Shown: positions 28,302-36,705 of the stretch, one piece after another
Position numbering within the stretch: the stretch's first letter is position 1
Layout: every line of letters starts with the position of its first letter
Origin: Solirubrobacteraceae bacterium
GTDB taxonomy: Bacteria; Actinomycetota; Thermoleophilia; Solirubrobacterales; Solirubrobacteraceae
Length of the DNA stretch: 64,000 nucleotides
Direction: 5' to 3'
Assembly: GCA_017882375.1 (NCBI GenBank)
Contig: JADGPP010000008.1
Coordinates: 1-64,000 of the forward strand
Made by a program: the position numbers and the translations under genes
Notes under the pieces: model-generated
Seen by the model: only the letters and a program-made list of their open reading frames with translations
What the model was told of the DNA's origin: nothing
The model's database searches: none

Positions 28302-29000
28302 ATGAGGCTGATAGGCGCAGGGCTGCCACGCACGGGCACGCTGACGCAGAAGCTCGCGCTGGAGCAGCTGGGCCTGGGGCCTTGCTACCACTGGGTCAAC
28401 GTGATCGCCGACCTCGACCAGGTGCAGCTGTGGGACCGCGCGCTCGACGGCGAGGCCGTCTGGGATGAGGTCTTCGCCGGCCACAACTCGACGGTCGACT
28501 GGCCCGGCGGGTACTTCTACCGCAAGCTGATCGATTTCTATCCGCAGGCCAAGGTGCTGCTCAGCGTGCGCGATCCGCAGGCCTGGGAGCGAAGCTTTCG
28601 CGAGACGATCTGGACGATGTCGCACGGCGACTCGTTGATGGCGCTGCTCGCCCGCGCCCGCGCCGAGGTCGATCCGCGCTGGCACCGCTATCTGAAGCTC
28701 GTCGATCGCATGTTCTGGGAGCCGCAGGGCACGTTCGCCGCCGGCCACGAGCAGCCGGCGCAGCTGATCGAGCAGATGGTCCGACACACCGAGGAGGTCA
28801 AGCGCGTCGTGCCCGCCGAGCGCCTGCTCGTGTGGGAGGTCACCGACGGCTGGGAACCGCTGTGCGAGTTCCTCGAGGTCGACGTGCCCGACGAGCCGCT
28901 GCCGCACGCCAACGACCGCGACACGTTCCTCGGGCGCGTGATCGGCGGCGCGCTGGACGCGCTGCAGGCCTGGCGCGAGGAGAACCTGCCGGCGTACTAG
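28302..29000 (+). CDS. Sulfotransferase-family protein
   Basis: The 232-residue protein begins with a PAPS-binding P-loop variant 'GLPRTGT' (residues 7-13). It continues with 'YPQAKVLLSVRDPQAWERSF', the 3'-phosphate-binding strand of sulfotransferases. A strong AGGAGG-like ribosome site precedes the ATG. This subgroup is common as uncharacterised proteins in bacteria and animals, and the acceptor is unknown. It is divergent from the type III PKS, so tailoring of a polyketide by sulfation is possible but unproven. Its TAG shares a CTAG with the convergent cofD stop. Confidence 0.8.
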   Translation: MRLIGAGLPRTGTLTQKLALEQLGLGPCYHWVNVIADLDQVQLWDRALDGEAVWDEVFAGHNSTVDWPGGYFYRKLIDFYPQAKVLLSVRDPQAWERSFRETIWTMSHGDSLMALLARARAEVDPRWHRYLKLVDRMFWEPQGTFAAGHEQPAQLIEQMVRHTEEVKRVVPAERLLVWEVTDGWEPLCEFLEVDVPDEPLPHANDRDTFLGRVIGGALDALQAWREENLPAY

Positions 29001-29923
29001 CCGGCGAGCGCTTCGGCGAAGTCGAGCGTCTGGGCGGCCACACGCGCGCGCGACTGCGCGTCGTCCATGCGCGTGTCCATGCACAGGCTGGGCAGCGCGC
29101 GGTTGGCGTCCTCGTCGGCGACGATCCCGTCGAGCAGCTCGCCGTAGAAGTCGGCGACGCCGCCGGCGTCGCACTCCAGCGCGGCGAATGCCATGAACGA
29201 GGCGGTCGGGCCCTTGAGCACCTCGCCGCCGACGATCGGGCTGACGGCGACGACGGGCGCGGCGGCGTCTCGCAGCGCCTCGCGGATCCCCGGCACCGCG
29301 AGGATCGGCGCGATCGACGCGAGCGGGTTGGACGGTCCGATCACGATCGCCCGCGCGCCGGCGATCGCCGCCAGCACCTGCTCGGTCGGTCGCGCCTGCT
29401 CGGCGCCGCGGAACTCCAGGCCCTCGACCGGCCCGGCCGCGCGGTCGCGGATCATGAACTCCTGAAAGGAGCGCCAGCCCTCGACGCTGCGGACCCACGT
29501 GTGAACCGGGTCGTCGCTCATCGGCAGCACGCGCGCGCGCACGCCGATGCTCTGATTGAGCCGATCGAGCGCCGCGGTGGCCGACAGTCCCTCGTTGGTC
29601 ATGCGCGTGCGCTCGACGCACCACGCGAGGTCGCGGTCGCCGAGGTTGAACCAGACGTCCGATCCGAGCGCCCGCAGGGCGTCCATCACACAGAAGGTGT
29701 CCCCACGCAGTCCCCAGCCGCGCTCGTCGATCTCATCGGCCAGCCAGAAGGAGATCAGGTCGGGGTCCGGTGAGACGTGCGCGCCGTAGATATCGATGTC
29801 ATCGCCCGTGTTGGCGATCGCCACCAGGCCTTCGCCCTCGACGACCTCGGCCATCCCCCGCACGAGCTTTGCGCCGCCCGTGCCGCCGGCGAGCACGACG
29901 ACCGCACCGTCGCGCGGGCTCAC
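28997..29923 (-). CDS. cofD: 2-phospho-L-lactate transferase (F420-0 synthesis)
   Basis: The GTG at 29923 overlaps the npdG stop as GTGA and gives 308 residues. The family motifs 'VVLAGGTGGAKLVRGM', 'ANTGDDIDIYGAHVSPDPD' and 'LGDRDLAW' appear in order, and 'IGPSNPLASIAPIL' is the later phosphate-binding loop. CofD/FbiA joins the activated three-carbon acid to FO. Coupling to npdG makes one F420 synthesis and reduction unit. The longer in-frame extension to 30046 overlaps npdG and looks noncoding. Confidence 0.93.
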   Translation of the reverse strand: MSPRDGAVVVLAGGTGGAKLVRGMAEVVEGEGLVAIANTGDDIDIYGAHVSPDPDLISFWLADEIDERGWGLRGDTFCVMDALRALGSDVWFNLGDRDLAWCVERTRMTNEGLSATAALDRLNQSIGVRARVLPMSDDPVHTWVRSVEGWRSFQEFMIRDRAAGPVEGLEFRGAEQARPTEQVLAAIAGARAIVIGPSNPLASIAPILAVPGIREALRDAAAPVVAVSPIVGGEVLKGPTASFMAFAALECDAGGVADFYGELLDGIVADEDANRALPSLCMDTRMDDAQSRARVAAQTLDFAEALAG

Positions 29924-30615
29924 TCCCACAGCTTGTCGAACATGCCCGCGAGATGGATGCCCGCGTGCACCTTGTAGCGGCCGTTGACGCCGATCAGCAG
30001 GGCGGTGAGCGACTCGGTGATGCGCGACATCTCCAGGCGCCCGCAATCGACGCAGCGCAGCCCCTCGATCCGTTCGATCAGCTGCGCGGCCGCACGCTTG
30101 TCCTCGCGCGCGTCACCGCACAGCAGCACGTCCTGCTCCAGCGGATACTCCAGGTCGGTCAGCGAGGCGGCGCTGACGGTGTGCAGACCCGAGACCACGC
30201 GCACGCCGTCCGGCGCCATCTCCGCGGCCTGCTCGGCAGCCGAGCCCTGCCAAACGCCGAGCATCCGTGTGGCCTTGCCGCTCACCGCCGCCGCCAGCGG
30301 CACCGTCGCGTCGATCAGCAGCTTGCCCGGCGTGAGCGCGTCCTTGAGGTTGGTCAGCGTCTCGGAGTGGTTGCGAAACGGCACGCTGAGGATCACCATC
30401 TCGGCGGCGCGCGCGGCCGACGCGTTGTCGTCGCCCGAGAACGAGCCGTCGGGGACGATCGCGCGTGCGCGCTCGGCCGCTTCTTGCGCGCGAGACGCCT
30501 CGCGCGAGCCGATCACGATCGGCACCCCGGCCCGGCCGAGCCTGACGGCCAGGCCGAAGCCGAGCGCCCCGGAGGCGCCGATGATCGCGACGGGGTCGGC
30601 GGGCGGGGACGGCAT
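29920..30615 (-). CDS. npdG: NADPH-dependent F420 reductase
   Basis: The 231-residue protein has an N-terminal Rossmann motif 'IIGASGALGFGLAVRL' and the NADP-preferring 'SREASRAQE' after strand 2. F420-binding segments such as 'VPFRNHSETL' and 'VSGLHTVSAASL' follow. Fno/NpdG transfers hydride between NADPH and F420, feeding F420H2 to reductases such as the one truncated at the left edge. It heads the npdG-cofD pair. The start is 23 bp from the divergent HMG-CoA lyase-like gene. Confidence 0.92.
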   Translation of the reverse strand: MPSPPADPVAIIGASGALGFGLAVRLGRAGVPIVIGSREASRAQEAAERARAIVPDGSFSGDDNASAARAAEMVILSVPFRNHSETLTNLKDALTPGKLLIDATVPLAAAVSGKATRMLGVWQGSAAEQAAEMAPDGVRVVSGLHTVSAASLTDLEYPLEQDVLLCGDAREDKRAAAQLIERIEGLRCVDCGRLEMSRITESLTALLIGVNGRYKVHAGIHLAGMFDKLWE

Positions 30616-30638
30616 CGCGGCGAGTATAGGCTTGGAGC

Positions 30639-31559
30639 ATGGCCGTCGAGGCGAAGCCGAGCGTGCGAATCAGAGAGGTCGGCCCGCGCGACGGCTTTCA
30701 GAACGAGCCCGAGACGATCGCCACCGAGGACAAGGTCGCGCTGATCGACGCGCTCGCGCGCACCGGCCTCAAGCGCCTGGAGGTGACGAGCTTCGTGCGC
30801 GCCGACGTGATCCCCCAGCTCGCCGACGCGGCCGAGGTCCTGCGGCGCATCGACGTGCCCGACGACGTCGCCGTGAGCGTGCTGATCCCCAATGCGCGCG
30901 GCCTCGATGCGGCGCTCGCGCAGCGCGAGAAGATCGACGAGATCAACGTCTTCATGTCGGCGTCTGAGACGCACAACCGCAAGAACGTCAATCGCTCGAT
31001 CGCCGAGTCGCTGGCCGAGCTCGAGGTCGTGCTCGCACGCGCGAGGGCGGAGGGACTGCGCTGCGAGGGCGTCATCTCGACGTCCTTCGGCTGCCCGTAC
31101 GAGGGTCACGTGGCGCCCGAGCGGGTGCTCGAGCTCGCCGCGCGCCTGCGCGACGCCGGCGCTCAGGAGATCGGCTTCGGCGACACCACCGGGATGGCCA
31201 ATCCCCGCCAGGTGGCTGAGTTCTTCCCCGCCGCGCGCGCTGCGCTCGGCGGCGAGCTCGAGCTGACCGCGCACTTCCACAACACGCGCGGGCAGGGTCT
31301 GGCCAACGTGCTCGCCGCGCTGCACGCCGGCGTGCAGAGCTTCGAGTCGAGCTTCGGCGAGCTCGGCGGCTGCCCCGTGCCGGCGGGCGCGACCGGCAAC
31401 ATCGCCACCGAGGACCTCGTCTCGATGCTGCACGAGATGGGCGTGCAGACCGGCATCGACCTGGCGGCGCTGCTCGCCTGCGCACGGCGCGTGCAGGAGA
31501 TCCTCGCCCGCCCGCTCGGCAGCCACACGCTGGTCGCCGGCCCGGTCGACTGGCGCTGA
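30639..31559 (+). CDS. mvaB: Hydroxymethylglutaryl-CoA lyase
   Basis: The 306-residue TIM-barrel protein has 'EVGPRDGFQNE' at residues 13-23 (divalent-metal and substrate Asp), 'TAHFHNTRGQG' (metal His pair) and the lyase signature 'GGCPVPAGATGNIATED' with the active Cys at about 245. It cleaves HMG-CoA to acetoacetate and acetyl-CoA, a late step of leucine breakdown. The acyl-CoA carboxylase beta gene at 34577 could belong to the same pathway. Related 3-hydroxyacyl-CoA lyases are a possible alternative substrate class. Confidence 0.9.
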   Translation: MAVEAKPSVRIREVGPRDGFQNEPETIATEDKVALIDALARTGLKRLEVTSFVRADVIPQLADAAEVLRRIDVPDDVAVSVLIPNARGLDAALAQREKIDEINVFMSASETHNRKNVNRSIAESLAELEVVLARARAEGLRCEGVISTSFGCPYEGHVAPERVLELAARLRDAGAQEIGFGDTTGMANPRQVAEFFPAARAALGGELELTAHFHNTRGQGLANVLAALHAGVQSFESSFGELGGCPVPAGATGNIATEDLVSMLHEMGVQTGIDLAALLACARRVQEILARPLGSHTLVAGPVDWR

Positions 31560-31696
31560 CGCGCAGCGCTCGGCGCGTCGGCCGGTGCGGCATGGCCGCG
31601 CCGTCGCGGCGCGCCGTCGCGGCGGACGCGCACTGCCGCCCCGCCGACGGCCTGGCGGTGTGAAGGGTCCGCGGGGTGTTGCTCATTCTTTGAACT

Positions 31697-31739
31697 GCGA
31701 TAGCAATCGTATATACGGTGTTAATACCATGGCTATCGC
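31697..31739. repeat. Complete 20-3-20 palindromic repeat
   Basis: The arms GCGATAGCAATCGTATATAC and GTTAATACCATGGCTATCGC flank the 3-base centre GGT, 43 bases in total. It lies in the 331-bp convergent gap between the HMG-CoA lyase and enoyl-CoA hydratase genes. The rest of the gap holds two half-sites and no gene. Confidence 0.85.
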
Positions 31740-31772
31740 TGGCGCCAGCGACAAACACGACGGCCGTGCGGT

Positions 31773-31792
31773 GTAAATACCATCGCTATCGC
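31773..31792 (-). repeat. Half-site of the dispersed palindrome repeat
   Basis: GTAAATACCATCGCTATCGC is one 20-base arm in right-arm orientation, 33 bp after the complete copy. Confidence 0.8.
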
Positions 31793-31825
31793 CCGCGCCG
31801 ACTGCACCCTCGAGCCCTCCGCCGC

Positions 31826-31845
31826 GTAAATACCATTGCTATCGC
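31826..31845 (-). repeat. Half-site of the dispersed palindrome repeat
   Basis: GTAAATACCATTGCTATCGC is a second isolated arm. It starts 53 bases after the previous half-site, in the same orientation. Confidence 0.8.
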
Positions 31846-31890
31846 CGCGCGCAAACGCAGGCTTCGCGCGTCCAGGCCGGGCGCGCGCCG

Positions 31891-32667
31891 CTAGCCGGCG
31901 ACGGGCGTCGCGGTGTCCTGCGCCTGCTCGGCCTCGCGCGCGCTCTCGCGGGCGGCCGCGACGCAGTACTCCTGCACGGCGACCTCCATCTCCAGCGTCT
32001 GCGCCAGCGCCGGGCGGGCCGACGCGTCGATCACGCGCTTGGCGCGCCCGACGGCCACGTGCGAGTTGGCGAGCAGTTCGTCGACGAGCGCCTGCGTGGC
32101 CTGCTCGAGCTCGTCGGGCGCGACGACGCGGTTGACCAGCCCGATGCGCTCGGCCTCCGCGGCGTCGATCGTGCGCGCCGTCATGATCAGCTCCTTGGCG
32201 CGGCCGAGCCCGACCACGGCCGGCAGCCGCGTGGAGCCGCCGACGTCCGGGATGAGCCCGAACTTGACCTCCGGCAGGCCGAACTGCCCGTCGCTGGAGG
32301 CGATGCGCATGTCGCAGCCGAGCGCCACCTCCAGCGCGCCGCCGACGCACGTGCGATGAATCTGGCAGACGACCGGCTTGGCCATCTCTTCACAGAGGTT
32401 CGCGCAGTCGAGGAAGACCTTGCGGAAGGGGCGCAAGTGACCCGGCCGGCCGGCCGACTGCGCGAGCTCGCCGAGGTCGACGCCGGCGGAGAACACCGGC
32501 CCCTCGCCGCGCAGCACGACGCAGTGCACGTCGACGTCGGCGGCGGCTTCGCGCAGCGCCTCGCCGAGCGCGCGCAGCAGCTCCTGGTTCATCGCGTTGC
32601 GCTTCTCCGGGCGGTTGAGGACGACGTGGCGCACGGCGCCGCGGTCCTCGGTGACGACGATGCTCAT
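31891..32667 (-). CDS. Enoyl-CoA hydratase/isomerase family protein
   Basis: From the ATG at 32667 the protein has 258 residues with the crotonase fold. 'VFSAGVDLGEL' forms one side of the oxyanion hole and 'GGALEVALGCDMRIA' the other. Both catalytic Glu positions of enoyl-CoA hydratase are present (E133 in 'FGLPEVKFG' and E159 in 'AKELIM'). It probably hydrates crotonyl-type enoyl-CoA. With 3-hydroxyacyl-CoA dehydrogenase at 33136 it could link acetoacetyl-CoA and crotonyl-CoA for Ccr. The much longer open frame upstream is antisense to neighbouring genes and is not part of it. Confidence 0.88.
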   Translation of the reverse strand: MSIVVTEDRGAVRHVVLNRPEKRNAMNQELLRALGEALREAAADVDVHCVVLRGEGPVFSAGVDLGELAQSAGRPGHLRPFRKVFLDCANLCEEMAKPVVCQIHRTCVGGALEVALGCDMRIASSDGQFGLPEVKFGLIPDVGGSTRLPAVVGLGRAKELIMTARTIDAAEAERIGLVNRVVAPDELEQATQALVDELLANSHVAVGRAKRVIDASARPALAQTLEMEVAVQEYCVAAARESAREAEQAQDTATPVAG

Positions 32668-33135
32668 CGATTGGCTCCTGGCGATCGGTGGTCGCGTCCC
32701 GGCTGGGACGACACGTGCGCTGAGGCTACCGCCGCCGCGCCGACGACGTGCGACACGCGAGCCGCGCCGACGACGTGCGACACGCGAGCTGCGCCGACGA
32801 TCTGCGACACGCGAGCCGCGCCGTGTGAGACACGGTCGCGCCGGTCTGCGATGCGCGGCCACAAAGAGGTGGCGAAGCCGATCCCGCTGGCCCCACCCGG
32901 ATCGGGGGCAGGACCAGCGGGACCGTCTCCGCCTGGACGCCGACCGCTTGCTGCGGCCTCCGTCCGGGCGCGGGGGGGGTGCGCCCGGACGAAGGACGGC
33001 GTTCATCCGTTCAGACGCCGGCGCGCGCGGAAACTTCCCATCGTCGGTTCGCGCTCGGCCGAGCGTCGTCGCGGCGAGCCGAGGACGCGGCGCGTAATAG
33101 GCTCCGCGGCAACCTAGAACCGATGGGGAGGCCCA
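32668..33135. other. Divergent intergenic region (468 bp)
   Basis: This is the shared 5' region of the enoyl-CoA hydratase and 3-hydroxyacyl-CoA dehydrogenase genes. It contains a 27-bp tandem repeat (listed separately) and a GC-rich stretch with no convincing open frame. A GGGAGG ribosome site lies at about 33125-33130 for the downstream gene. Confidence 0.6.
32734..32823. repeat. 27-bp tandem repeat, three copies plus partial
   Basis: Copies 1 (32734-32760) and 2 (32761-32787) are identical, and copy 3 (32788-32814) differs at two positions. A partial fourth copy follows. The unit begins GCCGCGCCGACGACGTGCGA. There is no unrelated spacer, so this is a simple minisatellite. Confidence 0.9.
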
Positions 33136-34023
33136 ATGGCGCAGCAGATCGAGAAGGTGGGAGTGCTCGGAGCGGGGCTGATGGGTCACGGCATCGCGCA
33201 GGTGGCCGCCCAGGCGGGATACGAGGTCGTGCTGCGCGAGGTCGACGAGGCGACGCTCGCCAAGGGGGTCGGCAAGATCGAGAAGCAGCTGGCGCGGGCC
33301 GTCGAGAAGGGCAAGTCCAGCCAGCAGGACGCCGACGCTGTGCGCGGGCGCATCAAGGAGACGATCCACTACCGGGACCTGGCCGACTGCGATCTGGTGA
33401 TCGAGGCGATCACCGAGAACCTGGCGCTGAAGCTCGAGATGTGGAAGGAGATTGACGAGATCGTCAAGCCCGAGGCGGTGTTCGCCACGAACACCTCGTC
33501 GCTGGCCGTGATCGACCAGGCGGCCGTGACCGGGCGCCCGGGGCAGTTCGTCGGCCTGCACTACTTCAACCCGGCGCAGGTCATGAAGCTCGTCGAGGTC
33601 GTTCGCTGCGTGACCACCGGCGACGAGGCCTTCGACACGGCGCTCGAGTTCGCCCGCTCGGAGGGCAAGCTGGCGATCCCCACGAAGGACAAGGCGGGCT
33701 TCATCGTCAACCGCCTGCTGGTGCCCTACATGCTCGACGCGATCCGCGCCTACGAAGAGGGCGTCGGCTCGGTCGGGGAGATCGACGAGGCGATGAAGGC
33801 CGGCGCGGGTCACCCGATGGGGCCGCTGACGCTCGCCGACTTCGTCGGCCTGGACACGCTCGGCTCGATCTGCGACGTGCTCTTCGAGGAGTTTCGCGAG
33901 CGCCGCTTCGCGCGTCCGCCGCTGCTGCGCAAGATCCTCTCCGCGGGCTGGTTCGGCCGCAAGACGGGGATCGGCTTCTACGACTACTCGGGCGAGTCGC
34001 CTGTCGAGAACCCGGGAATCTGA
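33136..34023 (+). CDS. hbd: 3-hydroxybutyryl-CoA dehydrogenase
   Basis: The 295-residue protein has the N-terminal NAD-binding motif G12-A-G-L-M-G17. It continues with 'EAITENLALKLE', 'NTSSLAV' and the catalytic-His segment 'GLHYFNPAQVMKLVEVV'. The C-terminal helical dimer domain contains 'GHPMGPLTLADFVGLD'. It interconverts 3-hydroxybutyryl-CoA and acetoacetyl-CoA. Together with the divergent enoyl-CoA hydratase it can supply crotonyl-CoA to Ccr, although the NADPH-linked reductases of the classical pathway are not in the window. A clear GGGAGG site precedes the ATG. Confidence 0.92.
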   Translation: MAQQIEKVGVLGAGLMGHGIAQVAAQAGYEVVLREVDEATLAKGVGKIEKQLARAVEKGKSSQQDADAVRGRIKETIHYRDLADCDLVIEAITENLALKLEMWKEIDEIVKPEAVFATNTSSLAVIDQAAVTGRPGQFVGLHYFNPAQVMKLVEVVRCVTTGDEAFDTALEFARSEGKLAIPTKDKAGFIVNRLLVPYMLDAIRAYEEGVGSVGEIDEAMKAGAGHPMGPLTLADFVGLDTLGSICDVLFEEFRERRFARPPLLRKILSAGWFGRKTGIGFYDYSGESPVENPGI

Positions 34024-34085
34024 ACGGCGCCGCTCCCGTGCGCAGGGGCGCGAGCGCCGGCCCGCGACCAACTAACCTTCCTGGC

Positions 34086-34580
34086 ATGAGCGAGGAGTCG
34101 AGCCTGCGCGTCGCCGACGCCGATCGCGAGCAGTTGATCGAGGAGCTGCGCGAGCACGCCGGCGCGGGCCGGCTCACCTCGGAGGAGCTCGAGCAGCGCA
34201 TCGGTGAGGCCTACGCAGCGTCCACGCGCGCTGACCTCGACGCGCTGCGCGTCGACCTGCCGGTCAGCTCGACCTCGGTCAAGCTCGCGCTGAGCAAGCG
34301 CAAGACGCAGCTGCGCCGTCGCCTGCGCCAGGAGGCCGGCGGATCGCTGGGCGTCTCCGCGCTCAGCGTCGGGATCTGGCTCGCCAGCGGGCCCGCCGCC
34401 AGCTTCTGGCCAGGCTGGGTGATCGGCGTCACGCTGCTGCCCGTCGTGCGCGACGCCTGGCATCTGCTCGGCCCCGCCTCCGACCTCGACGTCGTTCAAG
34501 CCCGCCTGCAGGTGCGCCACGAACGTCATCTGGCGCGCGAGCGCCGCCGCCGCCGCTACCGAGGGCTACCGCGACCGTGA
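34086..34580 (+). CDS. DUF1707 membrane protein
   Basis: The 164-residue protein starts with the DUF1707 domain: 'LRVADADREQLIEELREHAG', then 'GRLTSEELEQRIGEAYAA' and 'DLDALRVDLP'. Two or three hydrophobic stretches (about residues 95-135) and a very basic C-terminal tail follow. DUF1707 is a short actinobacterial domain often attached to membrane or regulatory modules; its function is unknown. The stop overlaps the next start as GTGA, so it is co-translated with the acyl-CoA carboxylase. Confidence 0.8.
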   Translation: MSEESSLRVADADREQLIEELREHAGAGRLTSEELEQRIGEAYAASTRADLDALRVDLPVSSTSVKLALSKRKTQLRRRLRQEAGGSLGVSALSVGIWLASGPAASFWPGWVIGVTLLPVVRDAWHLLGPASDLDVVQARLQVRHERHLARERRRRRYRGLPRP

Positions 34581-36106
34581 GCGACCTGAGCGGGGCCACC
34601 GCCCGCGCGCTCGCGGGTGGTCCCGAGCGTCACCGCGAGAAGGCGCGCGAGCAGGGGAAGCTGGGGGTGCGCGAGCGCATCGCGCTGCTCGTCGACGAGG
34701 GCAGCTTCGCCGAGGAGGCGCTGCTGGCCAACTGGCAGGAGGATGGTCTCGGCGCCGACGGCGTCGTGACCGGAGTCGGCACGGTCGACGGCCGGCCGGT
34801 CGCGCTGATGGCCAACGATCCGACCGTCAAGGCCGGCTCGTGGGGCCCGAAGACCGTCGAGAAGATCCTGCGCATCCAGGAGCGCGCGATGAGCCTGAGC
34901 GTGCCGCTGGTCTACCTCGTCGACTCCGCCGGCGCGCGGATCACCGAGCAGGTGCAGATGTTCCCCGGCCGACGCGGCGCGGGGAGGATCTTCCACAACC
35001 AGGTGAAGCTGTCGGGGGTCGTCCCGCAGGTCTGCGTGCTGTTCGGGCCGAGCGCCGCCGGCGGCGCCTACATCCCGGCGTTCTGCGACGTGGTCATCAT
35101 GCGCGAGGGCAACGCGTCGATGTACCTCGGCTCCCCGCGCATGGCCGAGATGGTGATCGGCGAGAAGGTCAGCCTGGAGGAGATGGGCGGGGCGCGCATG
35201 CACACCGGCGTATCGGGCTGCGGGCACCAGCTGGTCAAGTCAGACGAGGAGGGCATCGCCACGGCGCGCCGCTACCTCTCCTACCTGCCCGGCAACTGGG
35301 AAGAGCCGCCGCCGCGCGCCGCACCGGCGGCGCCCCGCGCGCCGGCCGACGGAGCGGCGATCGCCGAGCTGATCCCGGCCGATGAGAACAAGCCGTTTGA
35401 CATCAAGACGCTGATCGACGCGCTCGTCGACGAGGGCTCGCTGCTGGAGATCCACCCGCGCTGGGCCAAGGAGCTGGTCGTCGGCTTCGCGCGGCTGGAC
35501 GGCGAGGCGCTGGGGATCGTCGCCAACCAGCCCAAGCACAAGGGCGGGGTGCTGTTCGGCGACTCCGCCGACAAGGCCGCTCGCTTCATCTGGACGTGCA
35601 ACGCGTTCAACGTGCCGCTGCTGTTCCTCGCCGACGTGCCCGGCTTCATGATCGGCACGCAGGTCGAGCGCGAAGGCATCATCCGCCACGGCGCGAAGAT
35701 GATCAGCGCGGTCAGCGAGGCGACGGTGCCGAAGATCTCGGTGATCGTGCGCAAGGCATACGGCGCCGGGCTGTACGCGATGGCCGGCCCGGCGTTCGAG
35801 CCCGACTGCTGCCTGGCGCTGCCGAGCGCGTCGATCGCCGTGATGGGCCCGCAGGCGGCGATCAACGCCGTCTACTTCAACCAGCTGCAGGCGATCGACG
35901 ACGAGGCTGAGCGTGCGCAGCGCACCGAGCAGCTGCGCACGGAGTACGCGCAGGACATCGACATCCTGCACCTCGCCTCCGAGCTCGTCGTCGACGCGGT
36001 GATCGATCCGTCGCGGCTGCGCGACGAGCTCGTCCGCCGCTTCGCGCACGCTGCCTGCAAGCGGCGGACGTGGCCCGCCAAGCACAACCCCGTCACGCCG
36101 GCGTAG
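34577..36106 (+). CDS. Acyl-CoA carboxylase, carboxyltransferase (beta) subunit
   Basis: The 509-residue protein (GTG start) has the two crotonase-like carboxyltransferase domains. The N-domain shows 'LVDSAGARITEQVQMFPGRR' and 'GPSAAGGAYIPAFCDVVIM' for CoA and biotin. The C-domain has 'LFLADVPGFMIGTQVEREG' and 'RKAYGAGLYAMAGPAF'. It carboxylates acyl-CoA with biotin carried by an alpha subunit, which is not in this window. The 'GGAYIPAFCDVVIM' form and the nearby HMG-CoA lyase favour a methylcrotonyl- or geranyl-CoA type, but propionyl-CoA is not excluded. Its 3' end overlaps the convergent next gene by 14 bp. Confidence 0.88.
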   Translation: MSDLSGATARALAGGPERHREKAREQGKLGVRERIALLVDEGSFAEEALLANWQEDGLGADGVVTGVGTVDGRPVALMANDPTVKAGSWGPKTVEKILRIQERAMSLSVPLVYLVDSAGARITEQVQMFPGRRGAGRIFHNQVKLSGVVPQVCVLFGPSAAGGAYIPAFCDVVIMREGNASMYLGSPRMAEMVIGEKVSLEEMGGARMHTGVSGCGHQLVKSDEEGIATARRYLSYLPGNWEEPPPRAAPAAPRAPADGAAIAELIPADENKPFDIKTLIDALVDEGSLLEIHPRWAKELVVGFARLDGEALGIVANQPKHKGGVLFGDSADKAARFIWTCNAFNVPLLFLADVPGFMIGTQVEREGIIRHGAKMISAVSEATVPKISVIVRKAYGAGLYAMAGPAFEPDCCLALPSASIAVMGPQAAINAVYFNQLQAIDDEAERAQRTEQLRTEYAQDIDILHLASELVVDAVIDPSRLRDELVRRFAHAACKRRTWPAKHNPVTPA

Positions 36107-36575
36107 GCGGCGCGCTATCGACCTCCGGCGCTCCCAAATAGGGAAGACCGCCAGCTGCACGAACGGCGCGATTCTGATGCTTCGTCACGTACCAGTAATG
36201 GAAGAACAACGGCACAATCAGCAACGCGCCGGGGAAGTAGAGCAGGAATGAGACTGTCGGATCGATCTGATCCTGACGGGGAATGCCCGCGAGGCGCTGG
36301 GCTCGCTTGATCCGCTGGCCGTAGTTGTATACGGACAGGAGTGGCGGGATGATCACCCAACCACCGATCACGAGAGCAGTTACAGACATGGCAGGACTCG
36401 ACTGACCAAGATTCTGATCGTCCTTCGAGATTCCGATGTCCTTCAACTCGTCGTTGACGAAGTAATACCAGCAGAAGGCGTAGATTCCAAGGGTAATAAT
36501 CACAAGCCCAGTTCCCACCCAGAAGCTACGGATCTTGCCTTCGCCGGCTTTGCCAAACTCGACTTCTTGAGCCAT
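36093..36575 (-). CDS. DUF4234-like membrane protein
   Basis: The 160-residue protein has three to four hydrophobic helices. The first, 'IRSFWVGTGLVIITLGIYAF' followed by 'CWYYFVNDELKDIG', is the typical DUF4234 opening with a Trp/Tyr-rich helix end. Codon use is visibly less GC-rich than in the neighbouring carboxylase and amidase, which suggests more recent arrival. It converges on the carboxylase gene with a 14-bp tail overlap. Function unknown. Confidence 0.75.
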   Translation of the reverse strand: MAQEVEFGKAGEGKIRSFWVGTGLVIITLGIYAFCWYYFVNDELKDIGISKDDQNLGQSSPAMSVTALVIGGWVIIPPLLSVYNYGQRIKRAQRLAGIPRQDQIDPTVSFLLYFPGALLIVPLFFHYWYVTKHQNRAVRAAGGLPYLGAPEVDSAPPTPA

Positions 36576-36705
36576 CGCGCCGCCCCCAGTTAGTTCGCGT
36601 CCAGAATCGTGGATTTGGAATCGTTTACCCTAGCGTGCCGATCCCTAGAACGCTGAGAATGGTCTCGGACCTTCCCGCGCGATTTTCAATAGATTGGCAA
36701 CGCAG

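Noticed and set aside
32734-32823. Possible CRISPR array
   Set aside because: Repeats are directly adjacent with no unique spacers. The same holds for 15259-15360.
32688-34071. N-terminal extension of the enoyl-CoA hydratase frame to 34071
   Set aside because: The added ~470 residues are antisense to hbd and the repeat region, and the crotonase domain starts cleanly at the ATG at 32667.
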